Assembly: GCA_002751075.1 (NCBI GenBank) | Contig: NAOQ01000939.1 | Coordinates: 1-12,486, forward strand | Direction of reading: 5' to 3' | Length of the DNA: 12,486 nucleotides | DNA from: Ichthyophonus hoferi | Taxonomy: Eukaryota; Opisthokonta; Ichthyosporea; Ichthyophonida; Ichthyophonidae | In this document: piece by piece, positions 1 through 7,206 of the stretch | How the letters are laid out: the number at the start of each line of letters is the position of its first letter | Numbering within the stretch: position 1 is the stretch's first letter | Notes under the pieces: model-generated | Told to the model about the DNA's origin: nothing | The model's input: the letters and a program-made list of their open reading frames with translations, nothing else | The model's database searches: none | Made by a program: the position numbers and the translations under genes

Positions 1-427
1 TTACGCTTATACTAAGTTATTTCGCATACCATTTATAAATTCCAAATGTAGCCAACATAATAGTATTATTAGTTTTTCATGCTTCTTATATGAGTTCAAT
101 TAATCAGAGTATTCTTCTTCTATTAGTATCTCTTTTTCTGCGTATAGGATGTCCCTTCCTCCAATCTATCCTATAATAAAACAATAAATAAAACATTTAG
201 CGTACTTTACAAGGACGGACTATATACTAGATACGATAATATACCATATAGTTAGCATGTAGATCCAATTGCCTAAGAGTAGTATGCCGGCAATTAAAAT
301 ATTAACAATTTAATATATAATTAACGTATTCCATATTAAATTACCTCAATAAACAGATACCTATTATTTAGCTGATACGCGATCACCCGATAATCTGATC
401 GCAGTCACAGATATATCAGCCTCTCAG
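1..427. other. AT-rich flank without a gene
   Basis: AT-rich sequence with many stops in all frames. It probably belongs to the intron preceding the 428-572 exon candidate. Nothing further is supported. Confidence 0.4.
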
Positions 428-572
428 CCTACCACCTACCCCTTCCCTGGCCCCTCTGGCCTAGACATGCCACTCCCTGACATTCCCGGTGATTTCGTGT
501 TTGCTGTTCGTCCTATGTTTGGTATGTCCAATGATAAGAAGAAACTGTCACCACCTCCCACTACTGTTAAAG
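428..572 (+). CDS. Candidate internal exon of an unidentified gene
   Basis: The gene is not recognised. A CTCTCAG acceptor at 421-427 and a consensus GTAAGA donor at 573 bound 145 nt that stay open in one frame (phase 0 in, 1 out). The translation is Pro-rich and coherent: TTYPFPGPSGLDMPLPDIPG, then DFVFAVRPMFGMSNDKKKLS and PPPTTVK. GC is about 50%, far above its flanks, and third positions are mixed, as in the kaptin exons. The composition suggests a proline-rich linker or tail of a cytosolic protein. A GTATGT inside the exon could act as an earlier donor. The opposite strand is also open across part of it, but lacks an equally good pair of splice sites. Confidence 0.45.
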
Positions 573-1254
573 GTAAGACGTATTTCATTTGAATTGTCCT
601 TTGTATGCCAAGATTATTGAAACCTCTTAATAGAATGACATACAAAAAGCAACATTAAAAAACCCAATAAAATTTCTTCACATTAATTAAATATTTTTGA
701 ATCAACCTTCTTAACCAAAATTGCTTAAACCAATAGCATTTGGTTACAATATGCATTGCTATTATGCCCATGTAACCCTTATTACCATCTAAAGCAATTA
801 ATATACGTACTAACCTGCGATTATTTCTAAAAAAAATCATACCATGATATTACTCAGCCTATCCTCTCTGCTTATAAATCACTGTGTGGATGTCAGTCTG
901 TTTAGTCAACTGCTTTTTGCTTGCTTCTATTTCTTTCTTGCCATTAGGTTCCCTTGTTTACTGATGGCTAGTACATAGGCAATTTTGTCAAGTTTTCTAT
1001 TGGTTTACATGCAATCTAATTTCCAAATTAAGAACAAAGAAACATTCCTGTGTTTGCGTTGGTTTAAATAATTGTAATTTTATCTTGCGATGTAAAATAA
1101 ACTAAGCAGTAAAGTGAAAACAAAGAACAATATCACTAAGCATGCATACATACTTTGTGCGATAGATGCTGTATATACTTAATATGCAGGAGTACCATGC
1201 TATCATAAAAACGTATTGTATGGTTAACCTACTAACACCCTTCTGACATATGTC
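573..1254. other. AT-rich stretch, probably intron
   Basis: It follows the GTAAGA donor at 573. No coding-like or repeated block is seen apart from short poly-A/T runs; the minus-strand frame at 655-840 is Ile/Lys/Asn-rich and looks like chance. Confidence 0.4.
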
Positions 1255-1390
1255 ATTTATTTTCTCACTAATGATGGGATAACCATTTAAACCAATCATA
1301 GATGTAGATTCTACTGCACCAACATCTTTTAACCAGACTAATGGGATCAACCATGGCCTCAAGCATTTCTTTGGCCTCCCCACACCTGGA
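1255..1390 (-). other. Exon-like island with two competing minus-strand frames
   Basis: A good minus-strand acceptor (ATTTATTTTCCAG ending about 1388) opens a stretch richer in GC than its flanks. One frame reads CGEAKEMLEAMVDPISLVK before hitting a stop near 1268; another reads through the whole island, with DVGAVESTSMIGLNG and YPIISEKINDICQKG in its second half. Neither is recognised and no single frame looks coding throughout, so it could be a terminal exon, an old gene fragment or chance. Confidence 0.22.
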
Positions 1391-1970
1391 AAATAAATAT
1401 GCCGATATATATAGTCCTACCCAGACCAAACCAAATGAACTCATTTGCCTATTTACGCATTTATTTATCATCAATGTGCATCACTACCACGTATAAGCAG
1501 ATAAATGACACTGCAATAAATGGGGCTAGCACTCATACTATTATTACACTACCCTAATCAAAGGAATCCCTAGCCTATTTTCCACCACTCGGATCCTTCT
1601 CTCTTTTGAACTGGTCTGATCATTTATGGTCTATGCATTCTAATTTTTTAGATATTATCAATATATTTTCAATACACCAATAAACCCCAGTACAAAAGCA
1701 TAGATAAACAAAATGCATTATATTATAATAACCACTTACATTTTAAGATACAAATCACGCCTCCAATGACAGTATATTTTACTATAAACACTATAAACAA
1801 CGCCTTTATCCTGGTAGCTAAGCTATGTTATGCCATTTATTTGAGGACATGGCTTGTCAATTGTTTTTTAAAATAAATGTCTACCATTTTCGTTCTATCA
1901 TATCCTGGCATGTATATGTTTATAGTTATATTAAAGGAGTTTGACGTATATTAAATTATAGTCCTCCTAA
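1391..1970. other. AT-rich stretch without a gene
   Basis: Nothing supported in any frame beyond AT-driven open stretches. A GC-richer patch near 1560-1625 carries no long frame. Confidence 0.4.
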
Positions 1971-2159
1971 TTGTTTAATGAAACTTGGATTTTCTATCTG
2001 GATTGTACGCAAATCATCCTCCTATTGATCTCTCTAGTACCTCATTTTATTGGTTTTCTTGTTTTCATCTGGTTAGCTCAAATAATAGCTCATATAGCCC
2101 ATTGGTACAATCACAGGTTGGAACATTTTCTCTCAAACATCGATACATATGCAACATAG
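1971..2159 (+). other. Short hydrophobic open frame, doubtful
   Basis: It is 62 codons from ATG to TAG with a long hydrophobic stretch (IILLLISLVPHFIGFLVFIW) and a His-rich tail. A second plus frame over the same bases also gives coherent residues (SSNNSSYSPLVQSQVGTFSL) after a possible GGTTAG acceptor. Two plausible frames over the same AT-rich bases argue for chance. No family is recognised. Confidence 0.15.
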
Positions 2160-2227
2160 GTAGAGTAACTAGTTATAATTATCCAAATAATTGATTATGA
2201 GTTCTGAAGAATTCGACATACAAAATG

Positions 2228-2580
2228 TCATATTTGAAAAAAATGAAAAGGTTCTGTCTGAAACAGATTGGAGAGAATTGATTTTATAAGAACACTGGCT
2301 AAAGGGCATGCAGTTTTAATTCTGAGTTCTCTGTTTGCAATGGTCAGCTGCCATACTGAACATGGATGAGGTAATTGTTGAGAGATGAGTTGATGTTGGT
2401 TTAGCACAGTTGTTGTTCTAGCTGCGCATCTGTATTGGACTAATAGTCCATTTGGCTTCCTGGTCTGGGGCCTGGATCTATTTCCACCACTATGGGGTGT
2501 CTCGCCTGGCATGATTAAATCAAGATATCCTAATATTCTATGTAAGATCAACCAATGATGTAGGTGAATCACAAAGTGAC
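2228..2580. other. GC-richer island, possible exon or mobile-element fragment
   Basis: This 350-bp island differs in composition from the AT-rich flanks. On the minus strand it is open for 114 codons, rich in Arg, Gln and Pro, with no recognised domain. On the plus strand a GGTTTAG acceptor at 2404 and a GTAAGA donor at 2542 enclose 137 nt reading FLVWGLDLFPPLWGVSPGMI in one frame. The region also holds a perfect 6-bp hairpin (GGACTA-A-TAGTCC). Having both strands open is typical of GC-richer repeat copies too. I cannot choose between an exon of a membrane protein, a minus-strand gene and an unrecognised interspersed repeat. Confidence 0.3.
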
Positions 2581-2581
2581 C

Positions 2582-2990
2582 TGAAATATAAGAGTAAGCG
2601 ACATCTTCTCTTGTATTTATAATTAAAATGCTTAATTCTATTAACTACAACCTTGTATAGTCAATGCCACTTGCCTTTAATTACAAGTCCTTTCTGCTTT
2701 GCAGAGAGACCTTAATATTCTTGCTTTATCCGTACAAAGACTTTCAATTGGCTATTATATAAACCCTGGTAATGTAAATAAAGACATTTTATTTTAAGTT
2801 GTTCATGAGACCAGGGCAAAGAAAGTAATATAGGTTTATGTATTGTTGGTCAGACTAAATTAATCATAACTTACCATACTATAATGTAACATACCATAAC
2901 ATAACATAACACACTGTAGTGTACCATATCACAGCATAAAGGGTATAAGGTACTATCATACGATAGCCTATCATACACTCATATCAATCT
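2582..2990. other. AT-rich stretch without a gene
   Basis: A possible acceptor (CTTTGCAG ending 2704) precedes 31 codons to a stop, including an AATAAA near 2777; this is too little to call. From about 2865 to 2912 there are irregular CATAA/CATAC repeats. Nothing else is supported. Confidence 0.4.
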
Positions 2991-3055
2991 CTAACTCTTA
3001 AGCCCCATTGGCAGATAAATAGGTAGCCAGTACCTCAATATCTTCACAGCTTCAT
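2991..3055 (-). CDS. Possible small terminal exon
   Basis: On the minus strand, after a CTATTATAG acceptor, 20 codons run to a TAG: EAVKILRYWLPIYLPMGLKS. The sequence has the look of an amphipathic-to-hydrophobic C-terminus, but it is short, unrecognised and not tied to any upstream exon. It could belong to the same hypothetical minus-strand gene as 4307-4425 only if that stop is not used. Confidence 0.18.
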
Positions 3056-3410
3056 CTATAATAGGAATAACTTAATTTCCTTCTAATAATGCCATTGTGA
3101 TGTAATGAAATGGTTTATATACATGTGTGTCATGTTAGATTAAGATACTATAGAAGGCCATGACGTAAATATGAAAAAATACCTTTCACAGCAGTTGTCA
3201 CTCAATCAGTGATGTCATATGACATAATATAATTCCTATCATTCGTTATTCGAGCCAATATAACCTATGATGAATTCAGTATAAACTATATATCTAATAT
3301 AATACGATATACAGGCGTTCATCCCAATCTCCATTCCTACGTAAGGTTGATATATAATTAATACAATTTGATTAATGGAACATAACAAATAAAGAATCAT
3401 TGTAATATAT
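3056..3410. other. AT-rich stretch without a gene
   Basis: Mixed AT-rich sequence with no repeat array and no coding-like frame. Confidence 0.4.
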
Positions 3411-3780
3411 TACAGATGCTCCTACAGTTTCTCTCTACCAGGGTCTGAAGGAGACGACTATACAGGGTAGTCTGTGAGTTGCCAACACCATTACTATTTC
3501 AGGGTCCAACCAACTCTATTGCTTAGGCATCCGGCCTAAGAAAAATCCAGCAGTTTTAACCAAGGTCTATACAGCCCTCTAGCAGATATGAGGAGATAAA
3601 ATCCTTATTTATGTTGAAGCAACTGGGAGCTTTTCCTTCAATAATACAGCCGTCAAAGAATGGCGTCATGACCACATCTATCTACCTCATGACAACAGAT
3701 CCAGTAGTGGGCCAAGTTATCTTACTGTACAGGATGCTAAAGCATAAGGTTGACGGTTGCTGATGTTGACGTTTGGGGTA
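3411..3780. pseudogene. Protein-like but interrupted island, unidentified
   Basis: This is a GC-richer island of about 370 bp. One plus-strand frame gives coherent protein-like blocks, for example DAPTVSLYQGLKETTIQGSL, NTITISGSNQLYCLGIRP and EWRHDHIYLPHDNRSSSG, but it is broken about three times. That pattern fits a decayed gene or element of extracellular-domain character better than an active exon. A second plus frame (SLFMLKQLGAFPSIIQPSKN) and a minus frame (IDVVMTPFFDGCIIEGKAPS) are also open for 40-60 codons. No family is recognised, so both age and origin are unknown. Confidence 0.25.
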
Positions 3781-4061
3781 GAATGTACACAATAATGCTT
3801 GTCCTTTGCCACTTTAGTTATGTCGGAAGTATTTCATACCTAACCAGTTGAAGAAAATAAAAATTACAAAGACTGGAATTAGTAGAGGGACTAATAAGCA
3901 ATAGTAGCGTTGATATTTGAGTGTGTCAAGGATCTGGTAGGACATGGTAAGATATGGTAAAAGTATTAGTATACAGATGGTGATTCATACAGTAATTTTA
4001 TGTTTCAATTTTCAATTTTTAAGTAAACGAGTGAAAATAATTGTCAAGGCCTGCTTGTGAT
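3781..4061. other. AT-rich stretch without a gene
   Basis: Nothing coding-like. It grades into GATATGGTA-type simple sequence after about 3935. Confidence 0.4.
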
Positions 4062-4300
4062 TATGTATGATATGTTAGTATGATATACATGGTAAGTGTG
4101 GTACGTATGGTATGTATGATATGGTAGTAGGTATGATATGATAGTATAATAGTAAATTAGTATAATAGTATAACGGTATAATGGCATGATAGTATAATAG
4201 TATAATAGCATAATGATATAATAGCATGATGGTATAATAGTATAATAGTATAAGGTATAGTCTGTATGATAGTATAACAGTTTAATAATATGTTAGGATG
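4062..4300. repeat. G-strand TAGTATAA-type array
   Basis: Degenerate 8-bp TATAATAG units, preceded by GTATGATATG-type units. The plus strand is almost free of C. It faces the C-strand array at 4436-4980 across a 135-bp non-repeat core. Confidence 0.9.
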
Positions 4301-4306
4301 AAGGTA

Positions 4307-4425
4307 TCATTCAACCACAAACTTCCAGCCACTGTTTAGCTTCCATATATATTTGTAATCGTTATAGATCAGGTAGACGTGTACCACTATCTCCCAACAT
4401 ATCATACTCATGTCATATCTCCTCG
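4307..4425 (-). CDS. Candidate terminal exon, aromatic-rich C-terminus
   Basis: This is not a recognised family. On the minus strand, after a TATTTAG acceptor, 38 codons run to a TGA at 4307-4309, reading RRYDMSMICWEIVVHVYLIY and then KYIWKLNSGWKFVVE. The W/Y-rich, non-repetitive composition in the only non-repeat stretch between two simple arrays (4062-4300 and 4436-4980) is why it is reported. An ATTAAA lies about 20 nt past the stop on the same strand. It needs one carried base from the preceding exon, while the 5253-5396 candidate ends in phase 0, so the two do not join directly; a middle exon would be needed. It may instead be chance. Confidence 0.3.
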
Positions 4426-4435
4426 CTAAATAACT

Positions 4436-4980
4436 CTATCATACTATAATAAAATAAAATAAGATTATTATAAGCTAATACTACAATACTCTCATACAAT
4501 GCTATAATACTACAATATAAAACTATCATATAATACTATAATACTACTATAATTCTATAATTTAATACTATAATATAAGACTATAATACTATATTATAAT
4601 ACTACCATATAATACCATAATACTATACTATAATAATATAATAGTAGAATAATATAATACTATAATTCTATAATTATATAGAACTATATATAGTACCATA
4701 GTAATATAATAAGATACTATACTATAATACTCTAATAATATAATAGTAGAATAATATAATACTATAATATAATACTATAATATAATACTATAATAAGATA
4801 CTATTTTATAATACCAGAATAATATAATACAAGAATACTAGAATATTATAGTAGTATAATACTATATTATCATACTAAAGTATAATAATATAATAGTATA
4901 ATACGATAAATGTCTTACCATTCATACTAAATTATAATAATATAATAGTATAATACGATAAATGTCTTACCATTCCGTAT
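4436..4980. repeat. C-strand TACTATAA-type array
   Basis: Over 500 bp of degenerate ACTATAAT/ATAATACT units, almost free of G on the plus strand. It is an imperfect inverted counterpart of the array at 4062-4300. Confidence 0.9.
4871..4974. repeat. 52-bp perfect-length tandem duplication
   Basis: Two adjacent 52-bp copies (4871-4922 and 4923-4974) start CATACTAAA and end GTCTTACCATT, with a single mismatch (G versus T at the tenth base). This level of identity within a degenerate array points to a recent duplication. Confidence 0.95.
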
Positions 4981-5252
4981 CTATTATATTATTGCACATA
5001 AAGTATTAGCCTATGTGTTATTTCTATGTGTTATGATTTGTTGCATTAATCATACACATTAGCCTACCATCCCTCCTTCTCCCCTTGCTATCCATGCATT
5101 CATACACACACATATATATATAATACAGTCTCGTACAGTAAAATTTATAGTATAGTGTTAGTATAGTATACATGATAGAAATAAAAAAGTTCGGATGATT
5201 ACTCTGTATTAAGATAAATGTATATAGTACAGTCTCTCACGACATCACTTAC

Positions 5253-5396
5253 TACATATCCTGTATCTGGTAGTAAAGGGGTTATAATAATAGCATACAC
5301 TCCAAGCAGACCACATATTAGACTGAATGATAACAAGAGAATTCCTTGAAAACGGAATACAATATGATCGTAGACAGTATCGTCGCTCAGATCCAT
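5253..5396 (-). CDS. Candidate first exon of an unidentified membrane-protein gene
   Basis: I do not recognise this protein. On the minus strand an ATG at 5396 opens 48 codons that end in phase 0 at 5253 before a consensus GTAAGT donor (intron from 5252). The translation starts with an acidic cap (MDLSDDTVYDH), followed by a convincing hydrophobic helix (GILLLSFSLICGLLGVYAII) and TPLLPDTGYV. The mixed, non-repetitive codon content stands out from the surrounding AT repeats. The frame continues past the donor to a stop near 5199, so an unspliced 65-residue protein is also possible. The layout (short acidic N-terminus, Gly-punctuated helix, LLP exit) recalls small ER membrane proteins and the N-termini of some acyltransferases, but this is only a resemblance. 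It would be divergent from kaptin. Short length and the lack of a confirmed second exon limit confidence. Confidence 0.4.
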
Positions 5397-6720
5397 GTTT
5401 TATGTGTTATAATAATATGCGGTATATAATATAAAGCAGTATAATATACGGTGACTATATTTTAATGTAATATAGCATTATGTGGTATTATTATAATAAA
5501 ATATATAATGATATAAAATAATACAATACAAAAATAGTAAACATAATATAACGTGATGTACTAAAATAATACACTATTATAGTTTATTATAGTAGATTAG
5601 ATTGCCAAATATATTTTCCAAACATAAATTATGCCTTGTATTGCAAATTTATAATATTCAAATATACGGCATTCTATATATAACTATATACATAGATATA
5701 AAAATATATTAATTATACATAAAGACTATATAGTATTTCATAGTATTATATATTCATATCTATTATTATTGATTACTCTATATTACTACATATATATATA
5801 TAACATGTTAAAAGCAGCTACCTATACTGTACCATATTACACAGCACAAACCCACCACATACCTCTCTACGTCAGCCCATAAAGGTATAGTATAGGATAC
5901 TATACTAAACGACACTGTATAATATGTTTCTACTGCTACTATTATCTTCTACTATATTCTTGTTATATTAGTTATATATATATTACATCTTTATACACTA
6001 TACAACAATTCTATACACTGTACACACTTTCCACTGTGTATTGTATATACAACTATCTTCATACAGAGTAAGCATCAATTTTTTTTTGATTCCATAAAGG
6101 TAGACACTATATTATACTATGCCATAACCCTTATTCCAGGAGACTGTATTACATGCTACTGATAGTAAGGAGAAAAGGACAGAAGGAGAGAGAATAAGCT
6201 AGTATACATGATTAGTGAAACAGAAAAATAGCATATAGAATAAGAGTTTATGTGTAATAGTAATATACTATTATTACTGTAATCATACTATACTTTTATA
6301 TTGCTATACTACCGTATCTACGTACTATTATACTATTACACTTTTATACCATTGTTTTACATCCTATTATACTGTTGTACTATTATATTATCATACTATT
6401 ATACTACTATTTATACACATATACATATTGGATATAGTGCGATATGGTTTGATATAGTAGAATATATATTTCCCCTATTAAATCCTATTCATCCAATGCT
6501 TTATATCCATTAGATTTAATTGGCACTCACTTGTAATGCACCTACACATCCATATATAAACATACATATACCTTGTATGTATTGGAATCTAGCCTGCCTT
6601 GAACTACCATCCCTTCTACTTAGCCATAGGTCTCTTATCTATGCTTATATCTGCCAACATATACTACTATATGTTTGTATATATATTCGCCTTTCTACTA
6701 TCTATCTAATGACTATATCT
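5397..6720. other. AT-rich intergenic interval upstream of KPTN
   Basis: It is dominated by TATA/ATAGTATA-type low-complexity sequence, with no open frame that looks coding. At 6142-6166 a small island has a C/T-rich CCAG acceptor before it and a GTAAGG donor after it, so a short non-coding 5' exon of kaptin is conceivable but unproven. A short hairpin (ATCAA, seven T, TTGAT) lies near 6070-6091. If the minus-strand exon ending at 5396 is real, this interval would hold a divergent promoter pair. Confidence 0.5.
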
Positions 6721-6970
6721 ACTTACCTATCTGCTTACTTACTTACCTACCTACCTACCTACCTACCTACCTACCTACCTATCTACTTACTTACTTATTT
6801 ACCTACCTACCTACCTACCTACCTACCTACCTACCTACCTACCTACCTACCTACCTACCTACCTACCTACCTACCTTACCTACCTATCTACTTATTTACC
6901 TATCTACCTACCTACCTACCTACCTACCTACCTATCTACTTACTTATTTACTTACGTACCTACCTACATA
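6721..6970. repeat. (ACCT)n tetranucleotide microsatellite upstream of KPTN
   Basis: About 250 bp of ACCT units with scattered ACTT, ATCT and ATTT variants and one phase slip near 6875. It ends 23 bp before the kaptin ATG and should lie in the promoter, the 5' UTR or a 5' UTR intron. Because the unit is 4 bp and stop-free, frames across it read as Tyr-Leu-Pro-Thr repeats; those reading frames are by-products of the repeat. On the minus strand it reads (AGGT)n. Confidence 0.95.
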
Positions 6971-6992
6971 CACACATATATACTCAGTCAAA

Positions 6993-7076
6993 ATGACTAA
7001 TTTCACCAACCTGAGCGAGCTACACTACATTCATTTCCCTTCGGCCACTAATATGTTTGGCATGGCAACCATTCAG
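6993..7076 (+). CDS. KPTN: KPTN exon 1 (residues 1-28)
   Basis: It encodes the start codon to the TNMFGMATIQ segment, equivalent to the human SNVYGLAG segment. It ends CAG before donor GTAAGA, phase 0. The initiator has AAA just before ATG, giving a purine at -3. The reading frame stays open upstream into the ACCT repeat, so a longer N-terminus is formally possible, but human kaptin begins at about this distance from the conserved segment. An AG at 6986-6987, after a C/T-rich stretch, could be the acceptor of a 5' UTR intron. Confidence 0.9.
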
Positions 7077-7175
7077 GTAAGAGCATTGCGTTAAAACTTA
7101 AAAGAGCTTTACTATTGGGTGATTAAACATGCCTTTGGTTTATACCATGCATGCATACATACATATTTATAAACC

Positions 7176-7206
<31 letters not shown>

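Noticed and set aside
1-6700. Search for transposon terminal repeats, reverse transcriptase or transposase motifs, and CRISPR-like spaced repeats
   Set aside because: None seen: no spaced direct repeats with unique spacers, no long terminal repeats, and no recognised catalytic motifs in any frame.
6520-6996. 158-codon plus-strand open frame of Tyr-Leu-Pro-Thr repeats
   Set aside because: It is a by-product of the stop-free (ACCT)n microsatellite and ends out of frame with kaptin.
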